Assembly (NCBI GenBank): GCA_021786215.1
Contig: JAJYNT010000257.1
Location: 1-5,241 of the forward strand
Origin: Chloroflexota bacterium
Lineage (GTDB): Bacteria > Chloroflexota > UBA6077
Reading direction: 5' to 3'
DNA: 5,241 bases
Made by a program: the position numbers and the translations under genes
Notes under the pieces: model-generated
Told to the model about the DNA's origin: nothing
What the model saw: only the letters and a program-made list of their open reading frames with translations
Databases searched by the model: none
Shown: piece after piece, positions 1 to 5,143 of the stretch
Layout of the letters: each line of letters begins with the position of its first letter
Numbering within the stretch: position 1 is the first letter of the stretch

Positions 1-11
1 TGTCAACGGTC

Positions 12-40
12 GACTCGGTTCCATGCTGTGTTGGCGAGTT
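12..40 (+). repeat. Left terminal inverted repeat of the insertion sequence
   Basis: This pairs with 1504-1532 in inverted orientation, 22 of 29 positions identical. The outermost 12 bases match at 11. It lies downstream of the transposase stop. Confidence 0.7.
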
Positions 41-92
41 TGGCGCAGTGTTGATGCTGGTTGGTCGGCGGTCGGGAAGGTATGTCTCCCTG

Positions 93-132
93 GCTGCCCC
101 TTTTGGGGCAGCTTCGGCCCTGCCCTGGGCCG
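93..132. terminator. Paired GC-rich hairpins downstream of the transposase stop
   Basis: Two perfect hairpins lie side by side. GCTGCCCC (93-100) and GGGGCAGC (105-112) form an 8-bp stem with a TTTT loop. CGGCCC (115-120) and GGGCCG (127-132) form a 6-bp stem with a 6-nt loop. The transposase stop codon is at 137-139, so both would lie in the 3' end of its transcript, but no U-tract follows on that strand. On the + strand the second hairpin is followed by TTCTTT (133-138), so it could instead stop outside transcription entering the element antisense to the transposase. A transcription-blocking role is plausible; the direction is uncertain. Confidence 0.45.
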
Positions 133-136
133 TTCT

Positions 137-1426
137 TTAGACGGCCAGGGCGTCCAGGTAGCTGATCTCTCCTGGTGGGGCACCCGCAACGGCAAGGGGG
201 CTCATGCCCGGGTGCCGATAGCGTCTCTTGCGCTCGCTCCTCCTTTGGGCTGGCTCGAAGTCCCGGTAGATCGCCCACAGACAGGCCGCACGCTCCAGCC
301 GCTCGTCCGACCTGTGGTTCCGCCCTCGGCTCAGTCTGAGGCGGAAGTCCCGCCAGTACCACTCGGGACTGACCCGCACCAACCCTCGGTTGAAGTCCAA
401 GAGATAGACCATCGCCGCATCCAGATGCTCTTCCAGAAGTGTCGCCAGCTTCCCCCCAAGCTGATGCGCCTTCAGCTTCGCCAGCGCCGCCTCCGCTTCC
501 CCATAGCTAGGAGCATCCAACACCCCCCTGACCAGGGCGGCCAACTTCGCCCGTATCTTCTTCTTGGCCGCCTTGGCCGCCGCCCCCGACAACCCCCTCG
601 CCGCTTCGTTCACCCGAGAGGCCAACTCCGAGCTCAGGTTCCGCCATATGTGGAACTGGCACCGCTGGTGATTCACCCAACCGAGCACCCGTCCCAGGTA
701 ACCGATCAACCCCTTGGCCCCGTCGCTGACCACCCCCCGTAACTGGTCCGGGTCCAACCCAGCCAGCCTCGCCCGCCGAAACATCCGGCCCCAGGAGAGC
801 TCGCTATCTTCCTCGTTCACCACCACCGGTGGCCAGATCACCCCAGTCACCATATCGACCAGGGCCAGTACCACCTTCTTCTCCCGCTTGAGTAGCCGCG
901 CCCACAACCCGTCGGTCCCCACCTGCCCAGAAGTCGCTACTCCCTCCAACTGCCCCGGCACCGTCTTCCTGGCCTGGGTACCGGCCTTGTCCAGCCACCG
1001 GTGGAGGGTGCTATGGCTCAGATGGCACCTCTCCTTGTCTTCCGGCTCCGTCGAGAAGATCCGCCAGATCTGCCATCGCTCCTGTTTGCCCAAGATAGAG
1101 CGCACTATCTCCACCGTCCGTCGCAACGAACTGCCCACATGCTGCCAGTGGTCCACGGCGAAGCGGTGCACCTCCCTGGCATACCAACTCCCCCGCACCA
1201 GGAAGGCCGGCTCCTCCGAGTAGCTGTGGCGGCATCCGTAGCACCAGTGGCGCTGGATGCGGACCTCCTGCCGCCCCTCAAACGTCCAGGGATGCACCTT
1301 GCGCCCACCGTTCTTGCTGGTCTCTGTGCTCCCACAACGGGGGCAGCGCCGCCAGTCCCACGCCGACCGGTTGGCCAACTCCCGCAGGTGCTGGACGAAA
1401 GCCTTGCCGCGCTCGATAATGTTCAT
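137..1426 (-). CDS. Mutator/IS256-superfamily (MULE-like) DDE transposase with N-terminal zinc ribbon
   Basis: This 429-aa protein would cut and join the ends of its own insertion sequence. An N-terminal zinc ribbon is visible as CPRCGS (C28, C31) and CYGC (C62, C65), likely used in DNA binding. The catalytic core reads as follows: first Asp in GQVGTDGLWARL (D172), second Asp in VVSDGAKGL (D235), then the Mutator-type CxxH in RCQFHIWRNL (C256, H259). The final Glu is probably E378 in the SDERLERA stretch. An Ala/Lys-rich helical segment lies around 270-330, and the C-terminus after 391 is Arg-rich. The reading frame is unbroken and all expected catalytic residues are present, so the enzyme looks intact. 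The ATG at 1426 is preceded by GGGAGGT with a 10-nt gap, but that site lies in a hairpin (1427-1475). Assignment to the exact IS subgroup is uncertain; the zinc ribbon resembles IS1249-like members of IS256. Confidence 0.88.
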   Translation of the reverse strand: MNIIERGKAFVQHLRELANRSAWDWRRCPRCGSTETSKNGGRKVHPWTFEGRQEVRIQRHWCYGCRHSYSEEPAFLVRGSWYAREVHRFAVDHWQHVGSSLRRTVEIVRSILGKQERWQIWRIFSTEPEDKERCHLSHSTLHRWLDKAGTQARKTVPGQLEGVATSGQVGTDGLWARLLKREKKVVLALVDMVTGVIWPPVVVNEEDSELSWGRMFRRARLAGLDPDQLRGVVSDGAKGLIGYLGRVLGWVNHQRCQFHIWRNLSSELASRVNEAARGLSGAAAKAAKKKIRAKLAALVRGVLDAPSYGEAEAALAKLKAHQLGGKLATLLEEHLDAAMVYLLDFNRGLVRVSPEWYWRDFRLRLSRGRNHRSDERLERAACLWAIYRDFEPAQRRSERKRRYRHPGMSPLAVAGAPPGEISYLDALAV

Positions 1427-1475
1427 GGGCTCTGTGACCTCCCGGTTCTTCCTAACCCAGGAGGTTGCAGAGCCC
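1427..1475 (-). promoter_or_regulatory. Hairpin enclosing the transposase Shine-Dalgarno sequence
   Basis: Arms 1427-1442 and 1460-1475 are inverted repeats: GGGCTCTG with CAGAGCCC, and ACCTCC with GGAGGT, separated by two non-complementary positions. Inside the loop a further GGTT (1444-1447) pairs with AACC (1454-1457), leaving a 6-nt tip. On the transposase mRNA the lower stem ends directly at the ATG, and the GGGAGGT ribosome-binding site (1437-1443) is paired in it, apart from its outermost base. Insertion sequences such as IS10 and IS200 use mRNA structure to block translation of transcripts that enter from outside, and this has the same geometry. In a + strand RNA the two mismatches become G-U pairs, so the structure would be even stronger there. 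Confidence 0.6.
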
Positions 1476-1503
1476 GTTCCTTGACGCTACCTCCCCCACC
1501 TCC

Positions 1504-1532
1504 AACTCATCAACACTCTTTGGAGCCGAGTC
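1504..1532 (-). repeat. Right terminal inverted repeat of the insertion sequence
   Basis: Inverted partner of 12-40. It ends at GAGTC 1532, about 50 bp before the -35 box of the dnaN promoter and 121 bp before the dnaN start codon, so the element abuts the dnaN control region without entering it. Confidence 0.7.
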
Positions 1533-1562
1533 AGCGCCCAATAGCTGTGGACGACCGTCGAG

Positions 1563-1578
1563 AGCCCCGAATGGGGCT
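1563..1578 (+). terminator. Short perfect hairpin between the insertion sequence and the dnaN promoter
   Basis: AGCCCC (1563-1568) and GGGGCT (1573-1578) form a 6-bp stem around a GAAT loop, ending 4 bp before the dnaN -35 box. No T-tract follows. It may be the remnant of a terminator of whatever gene originally lay upstream, or simply a structural barrier to read-through. Confidence 0.3.
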
Positions 1579-1582
1579 GCCC

Positions 1583-1611
1583 TTGATGCTGGTGGGGGGC
1601 TGAGGTATACT
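1583..1611 (+). promoter_or_regulatory. Sigma-70-type promoter of dnaN-recF
   Basis: The -35 box is TTGATG (1583-1588) and the -10 box is TATACT (1606-1611), separated by exactly 17 bp. Each hexamer differs from consensus at one or two positions. The predicted transcript starts near 1618, leaving a leader of about 36 nt before the dnaN GTG at 1654. The box lies outside the insertion sequence, so expression of dnaN need not depend on the element. Confidence 0.65.
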
Positions 1612-1653
1612 TCTGCCGCCATTGCGCCGTACAACTATGGGAGGTGGGGCCGG

Positions 1654-2793
1654 GTGAAGCTCTCTTGTCTTCAAGAGAACCTCGATAGAGGACTGAACAC
1701 TGTCAGCAGGGCCGTTCCTGCCAAGAGTACTCTGCCTGCTCTCAGCAACGTCCTGCTGTCTACAGATCAAGGGCGTCTCAAGTTGGCAGCGACGAACCTC
1801 GAGGTGGCTATAAGCTGCTGGATCGGAGCCAAGGTTGAGGAAGAGGGGGCGATCACCGTTCCCGCCAACCTTCTGGCCGAGTTCGTCCGCTCCCTGCCCA
1901 ACGATCGGATCGACCTCTCTCTCTCCCAGCGCACCCGGACGGTCAACCTGCGATGCGCCCGGTTTGAGGCCAACATCAGGGGGATCGATGCCGAGGAGTT
2001 TCCCACCCTTCCCTCCACGGGCGATGGTTTCAGGATCCTCATCGACGCGGTAACGCTTCATGACAGCATCGCTCAGGTGGTCTTTGCTGCCGCCACCGAC
2101 GACAGCCGGCCCGTCCTCACGGGAGTGCTGGTTACCTTCAAGGATAACATCATGACGCTGGTAGCCGCCGACGGTTTCCGGATGGCGGTCAAGAGTTCGC
2201 CACTGGGCGCTCCTGTCGAGCAGGAGGTGAGCATTATCGTCCCGGCACGAGCCCTCCGGGAGCTGGGCCGAATCGTGGCCGATAGCGAGGAGTCGGTCGA
2301 GGTCTCCATCACGCCGAACCGCAACCAGGTGCTGTTCCGGCTGGGCAACGTGGAGCTGGTGTCCCGATTGATCGAAGGTCAGTTCCCACCGTACGAGAGG
2401 ATAATTCCAGCGCCCAGCCCCAACAAGGTGGTCGTGAGCACCGGCGAGTTCCTGAACGCCAACCGCACCGCTGCCATTTTCGCCCGGGATAACTCCAACA
2501 TCGTGAGGCTACAGTTCACCCCTGGGGAGGAGGGGATGACTGCTGGCAAGCTGATCCTCTCTGCCACCAGCGCTGAGGTAGGCGACAACATGGGCGAGAT
2601 CGACGCTGCCATAGTCGGCCAACCCCCTCAGATCGCTTTCAACAGCCGCTACCTGGACGAGTTGCTGAAGGCACTGGAGAAGAGTTCTCAGCTGTCTCTC
2701 GATGTTGGCTCCTCCTCCAGCCCGGGCACCTTCCGGCCGGTGGGGGACGAAGAATACCTGCATATCATCATGCCGATGCATACGAACCGATAA
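1654..2793 (+). CDS. dnaN: DNA polymerase III subunit beta (sliding clamp)
   Basis: The product (379 aa) is the ring-shaped clamp that tethers DNA polymerase III and repair proteins to DNA. Family landmarks appear in order: GIDAEEFPTLP (110-120), SRPVLTGV (151-158), ADGFRMAV (172-179), EGQFPPYERIIP (241-252), NSRYLDELLKAL (330-341) and the C-terminal YLHIIMPM (368-375). All three clamp domains are therefore covered, and the length matches the usual 365-380 aa. The frame is open upstream to 1465, but the start is placed at GTG 1654 because GGAGGTG (1640-1646) sits 7 nt before it, the protein then opens with the usual KLSCLQENL, and the predicted transcript starts only near 1618. The C-terminus ends MPMHTNR rather than the common MPMR plus one or two residues. 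recF follows after 15 nt, indicating one operon. dnaA, the usual upstream partner, is not within the window. Confidence 0.97.
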   Translation: MKLSCLQENLDRGLNTVSRAVPAKSTLPALSNVLLSTDQGRLKLAATNLEVAISCWIGAKVEEEGAITVPANLLAEFVRSLPNDRIDLSLSQRTRTVNLRCARFEANIRGIDAEEFPTLPSTGDGFRILIDAVTLHDSIAQVVFAAATDDSRPVLTGVLVTFKDNIMTLVAADGFRMAVKSSPLGAPVEQEVSIIVPARALRELGRIVADSEESVEVSITPNRNQVLFRLGNVELVSRLIEGQFPPYERIIPAPSPNKVVVSTGEFLNANRTAAIFARDNSNIVRLQFTPGEEGMTAGKLILSATSAEVGDNMGEIDAAIVGQPPQIAFNSRYLDELLKALEKSSQLSLDVGSSSSPGTFRPVGDEEYLHIIMPMHTNR

Positions 2794-2808
2794 AGAAGTG
2801 CAGGGTGA

Positions 2809-4026
2809 GTGTTTCTACATCACCTCTCCCTCGCTAACTTCCGCAACTATCGCCAGCTAGAGCTGGAGTTGCCCGGTCCTCTGGTCCTGTTCCAAGGGGA
2901 TAACGGCCAGGGCAAGAGCAACCTGCTTGAGGCCGTCTACTTTCTGGCCACAACTCGCCCACTCCGAGCCGGTTCCGATCGGGAGTTGATCCACTGGGGG
3001 GCTGCCGAGGAGCCGATCCCCTTTGCTCGCGTGGCGGGCACCGTCCGCCGGGCAAGCGGCGATCTGAAGGTGGAGGTCGTCATCCGCGCCGATCGGGCGG
3101 AGAGAGGATCCGGGGTGTTGACCGACGGCGGGACCGTCCCGGGTGGGCTCTCAAAGCGGATCAAGGTCAACGGGGTGATCAAACGGGCTCTGGACCTGAT
3201 CGGGCTGATCAACGTGGTGACTTTCTCCCCGCAGGATCTCGAGCTGATCGCCGGCGCGCCGGCCCTGCGCCGCCGTTTTCTCGACATTGCCAACTGCCAG
3301 GTGGACCCACGCTACTGTCGGGCGCTGCAGCATTACAATCGGGTGCTGACCCAGCGAAACCATCTGCTCAAGCAGATCCGGGAGGGTCGTGAGCCGGCCG
3401 AAACCCTGGAGTTCTGGAACGAGGAGATGGTCAAGAGCGGGTCGTACCTGCTGGCTTGCCGTCTCCGCACCGTGCAGCGGCTGAAGGCTCGGGTTGATGA
3501 ATACCATCGTCGTCTCACCGGCAGCGGAAAACGGCTGACCTTGAGCTACCGCTCAAGCGTTGCGGCAGCCGCAGCAGGGGCACTGGACGCAACAGCGGCA
3601 CTGGAGGAAGAGGTGGAGCGGCAGGCGGGGCTGTTCCGAGAGGCACTCCGTGGATTTCGTAGACGCGAGACGCTGCAGGGGATGTCGCTCGTGGGCCCAC
3701 ACAGGGACGAACTGTTGTTCCTGGCGGACGGGATCGACATGAACGTGTATGGCTCAAGGGGGGAACAGCGGGCGGTGGCCCTGGCGCTCAAGCTGTCCGA
3801 GACGGAGTACATGCGTGCTGCCACCGGAGAGCAGCCAATCCTGCTGCTGGACGACGTTATGTCTGAGCTGGATCAGGCGCGCCGCCGTCTGCTGCTGGAG
3901 ACCATCGATAGCTCCGGCCAAACGCTGATCACCGCTACCGACCTGGATCCCTTTTCACCCGAGTTTCTGGCCCGTGCGGATCTGTTTCACATCGAGCAGG
4001 GTACAGTTATCCCAATGGAGAGGTGA
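2809..4026 (+). CDS. recF: DNA replication and repair protein RecF
   Basis: RecF is an SMC/ABC-type ATPase that helps load RecA at single-strand gaps together with RecO and RecR. The N-terminus LSLANFRNY (6-14) is typical. Walker A is GDNGQGKS (30-37) and SPQDLELIAGAPALRRRFLD (140-159) is the family's most recognisable stretch. GPHRDEL (296-302) follows, then the ABC signature GSRGEQRAVALALKLSE (315-331), and Walker B with the D-loop ILLLDDVMSELD (344-355). At 405 aa it is longer than many RecF proteins (about 360-375). Part of the excess is a Gly-rich segment at about 98-115 between the first beta strands and IKVNG. The start is GTG 2809 because it gives the correct N-terminus; the nearby GTGs at 2798 and 2805 are out of frame. 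The ribosome-binding site is weak (AAAGAAG at 2792-2798), so translation is probably coupled to dnaN, whose stop is 15 nt upstream. Confidence 0.96.
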   Translation: MFLHHLSLANFRNYRQLELELPGPLVLFQGDNGQGKSNLLEAVYFLATTRPLRAGSDRELIHWGAAEEPIPFARVAGTVRRASGDLKVEVVIRADRAERGSGVLTDGGTVPGGLSKRIKVNGVIKRALDLIGLINVVTFSPQDLELIAGAPALRRRFLDIANCQVDPRYCRALQHYNRVLTQRNHLLKQIREGREPAETLEFWNEEMVKSGSYLLACRLRTVQRLKARVDEYHRRLTGSGKRLTLSYRSSVAAAAAGALDATAALEEEVERQAGLFREALRGFRRRETLQGMSLVGPHRDELLFLADGIDMNVYGSRGEQRAVALALKLSETEYMRAATGEQPILLLDDVMSELDQARRRLLLETIDSSGQTLITATDLDPFSPEFLARADLFHIEQGTVIPMER

Positions 4027-4085
4027 CGGGACCTCGATTCGCATCCCCTCTTGCCGTTGCACTGGTGCATCCCCCTGGCCGGAGT

Positions 4086-4091
4086 TATAAT
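4086..4091 (+). promoter_or_regulatory. Candidate -10 box (TATAAT) for the Tat gene
   Basis: A perfect TATAAT lies 72 bp before the Tat start codon, in the 136-bp gap after recF. No good -35 box is at the right distance: position 4063-4068 reads TGGTGC, and the better TTGCAC (4057-4062) is 23 bp away, which is too far. A sequence like this is rare by chance in high-GC DNA, so a promoter is likely but not certain. It would give a leader of about 65 nt. Confidence 0.45.
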
Positions 4092-4162
4092 CCGCGTACG
4101 TAGTAATCGCTTTTCGCTCTGGTTATCCTCTGGAAACTATTGGCGCGGGAAAGGATGATCTC

Positions 4163-4684
4163 ATGAATTTCCTTGGAATGGGTCCCGGTGAGCTGCTGCT
4201 GGTCATGGTCCTGGCCCTCATCGTTTTCGGTCCGGGCAAGCTGCCCGAGATCGGCCAGGGTCTCGGCAGGGCGATCCGCGAGTTCCGCAGAGCCACCGAC
4301 AGCATAACCCAGGAGTTCAATCGAGAGCTCACTTTGGATGCGCTGATCCAACCTGACCAGCCACAAGGTCAGAGCACTTCACCGGCTGTGGCAGAAGAAG
4401 CTCGCCCGATGGCCACTCCGGTCGTGGAGGAGGCTCCGAGTTCTGAAACCGTGATCCCTCGCAACGGCTATTCGATGCGTCCGGCCGTGATCGCCCGGAA
4501 GCGGTTTCGAAGGATGAAGAGGGCCGCCGCGCTCACAGAGACCACCACCCCGGCTCAAAGGATCCGAAAGCTCAGGGCCACCAAGGCCACAGCCGCGGCA
4601 CCGGGGGTTGTGGCAGTATCCGAGCAGCCGGAGACGGTGGAAGTGGTGGCGGCATCCGACCAGCCGGAGGCAGCGGGGGTCTGA
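4163..4684 (+). CDS. Sec-independent (twin-arginine) translocase subunit, TatA/TatB family
   Basis: The 173-aa protein has the TatA/B architecture: a short N-terminal membrane helix (about 9-22, [13 protein letters not shown]), the hinge [10 protein letters not shown] (22-31), and an amphipathic helix continuing to about residue 57. Such proteins form the pore or receptor that moves folded proteins with RR signal peptides across the cytoplasmic membrane. The Glu at the start of the helix (E10) and the long helix ending TQEFNREL lean toward TatB, but the hinge is TatA-like, so the subtype is left open. The start ATG 4163 is well supported by AAAGGA (4150-4155) at a 7-nt gap. The tail from 63 is long and low-complexity, with basic clusters RKRFRRMKR (112-120) and RIRKLRATK (133-141) and a duplicated 12-residue unit at 149-172. 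No tatC is in the window. Confidence 0.9.
   Translation: MNFLGMGPGELLLVMVLALIVFGPGKLPEIGQGLGRAIREFRRATDSITQEFNRELTLDALIQPDQPQGQSTSPAVAEEARPMATPVVEEAPSSETVIPRNGYSMRPAVIARKRFRRMKRAAALTETTTPAQRIRKLRATKATAAAPGVVAVSEQPETVEVVAASDQPEAAGV
4607..4678 (+). repeat. Two tandem 36-bp repeats inside the Tat gene
   Basis: Units 4607-4642 and 4643-4678 are 27/36 identical and encode [12 protein letters not shown] and [12 protein letters not shown] at the extreme C-terminus of the Tat protein. The copies have diverged in both silent and replacement positions, so the duplication is not very recent. Confidence 0.7.
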
Positions 4685-4715
4685 GCCCTCTGTCCTTGGG
4701 GGACCCATCCCTGGA

Positions 4716-4740
4716 TCGGCCGTTGATCTTGCTTGGCCGA
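4716..4740. other. Weak inverted repeat after the Tat gene
   Basis: TCGGCC (4716-4721) and GGCCGA (4735-4740) can pair around a 13-nt loop, 32 bp after the Tat stop codon. There is no T-tract after it, so it is a poor terminator candidate. I see nothing else convincing between 4685 and 4796. Confidence 0.2.
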
Positions 4741-4796
4741 AAATGGCACCGTTCGTGCACTACCTTCGGAAATGTTACGGCCCCAGGGCCTCTTAG

Positions 4797-4940
4797 TTGT
4801 CATCCTGAGCCAAGGCAGGCGGCAGCGGGATGCCGCCAGATACCTGGAATGACATCGGCTCGGACTCGATGTCATTGAAAGCGACAGCGAAGGATCTCTC
4901 CAGTCGCGACGAGATGCTTCGCTGATGCTCAGCATGACAC
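4797..4940. repeat. 144-bp compound palindromic element, MITE/REP-like
   Basis: The ends are inverted repeats: TTGTCATCCTGAGC (4797-4810) matches the reverse complement of GCTCAGCATGACAC (4927-4940) at 12 of 14 positions. Three hairpins lie inside. GGCGGCA/TGCCGCC (4818-4824, 4831-4837) is a perfect 7-bp stem. AATGACATCG/CGATGTCATT (4848-4857, 4867-4876) is a perfect 10-bp inverted repeat. GCGAAGGATCTC/GAGATGCTTCGC (4887-4898, 4911-4922) pairs at 11 of 12, with the palindrome GTCGCGAC (4903-4910) in its loop. The element can also be read as two adjacent TGTCAT...ATGACA units (4798-4854 and 4870-4939). From memory, dispersed repeats with this TGTCATCCTGAGC...GCGAAGGATCTC wording occur in many copies in several bacterial genomes. 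It has no coding capacity of its own, so any mobility would depend on another enzyme. Confidence 0.7.
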
Positions 4941-4988
4941 GGCCGTGGCCTCGGCGGCGCACTTTGTGGCTTTGGCATGGGAAGACTA

Positions 4989-5018
4989 GAAGGCCCTGGT
5001 TAGGGCCCCTTCGGTTTT
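4989..5018 (+). terminator. Probable intrinsic terminator
   Basis: GGCCCT (4992-4997) and AGGGCC (5002-5007) form a 6-bp stem around a 4-nt GGTT loop. GAA and TTC can extend it across a two-C bulge, and TTCGGTTTT follows (5010-5018). It lies just ahead of a promoter for the next gene and would insulate that gene from Tat or palindromic-element transcripts. The T-tract is interrupted by CGG, which lowers confidence. Confidence 0.5.
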
Positions 5019-5045
5019 GCGAAATTGGGGGTGACGGTGTAGAAT
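5017..5045 (+). promoter_or_regulatory. Sigma-70-type promoter of the DUF151 gene
   Basis: The -35 box TTGCGA (5017-5022) and -10 box TAGAAT (5040-5045) are separated by exactly 17 bp; four and five of six positions match consensus. The predicted start is near 5052. The -35 box begins within the T-tract of the terminator upstream. Confidence 0.55.
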
Positions 5046-5049
5046 GAAC

Positions 5050-5099
5050 AACAGGAGATATCAATAGTACTGGCTGTACTACTTCAGCTATCTCCTGTT
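5050..5099 (+). promoter_or_regulatory. Bipartite 5' stem-loop or operator palindrome ahead of the DUF151 gene
   Basis: AACAGGAGATA (5050-5060) and TATCTCCTGTT (5089-5099) are a perfect 11-bp inverted repeat. Inside, TAGTAC (5065-5070) and GTACTA (5076-5081) form a second perfect 6-bp stem with a TGGCT loop, and asymmetric internal loops of 4 and 7 nt separate the stems. Beyond the outer stem, ATGA and TCAT continue the symmetry after a 3-nt offset. Since transcription should begin near 5052, the RNA would start with this hairpin, 44 nt before the GTG. An mRNA-stabilising or regulatory leader is possible, and so is a protein-binding operator at the DNA level. Confidence 0.5.
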
Positions 5100-5143
5100 C
5101 ATCTCTCCCTGGGAACCGCACAAGCGGCAAAGGAGACAGAGGC

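Larger units (their letters stand above)
12..1532 (-). mobile_element. Complete insertion sequence with 29-bp imperfect terminal inverted repeats
   Basis: A single transposase gene on the - strand is enclosed by inverted repeats. The left end (12-40) starts GACTCGGTTCCA and the reverse complement of the right end (1504-1532) starts GACTCGGCTCCA. Over 29 positions I count 22 identities, with shared blocks GACTCGG, TCCA, GTGTTG and GAGTT. Similarity stops abruptly outside 12 and 1532, which sets the boundaries and gives an element of about 1521 bp, a normal size for the IS256/Mutator group. A second GTGTTG lies at 48-53, 20 bp inside the first (28-33), and could be an extra transposase-binding site. 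The flanks (3-11 and 1533-1541) do not match, so I see no target-site duplication; the insertion may be old, rearranged, or the ends slightly misplaced. Only 11 bases of host DNA are visible on the left, so the interrupted context cannot be read. Confidence 0.75.

Noticed and set aside
23..742. Long + strand open frame opposite the transposase, with shorter ones at 714-1223 and 1001-1603
   Set aside because: They lie antisense to a transposase with intact catalytic motifs, their translations are Pro/Arg-rich with no recognisable domain, and none has a convincing ribosome-binding site. High GC content explains such open frames.
1546..1554. DnaA-box-like TGTGGACGA
   Set aside because: It differs from TGTGGATAA at two positions, and I found no cluster of boxes or AT-rich unwinding region nearby, so an origin cannot be supported.
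1465..1653. Upstream extension of the dnaN reading frame to an ATG at 1465
   Set aside because: The added 63 residues are unlike any clamp N-terminus, overlap the insertion-sequence end and the promoter, and lie largely upstream of the predicted transcription start.
4779..4790. GGCC-CCAG-GGCC hairpin as a terminator for the Tat gene
   Set aside because: The stem is only 4 bp and the following TCTTAGTTGT is a poor T-tract. The structure at 4989-5018 is a better candidate.
4607..4940. CRISPR array, considered because of nearby repeats
   Set aside because: The tandem units in the Tat gene are coding and have no spacers, and the 4797-4940 element is a set of palindromes rather than regularly spaced direct repeats.
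5044..5067. Seven-codon open frame MNNRRYQ as a possible leader peptide
   Set aside because: Its ATG overlaps the -10 box and lies upstream of the predicted transcription start, with no good ribosome-binding site. It is more likely part of the promoter and inverted repeat.
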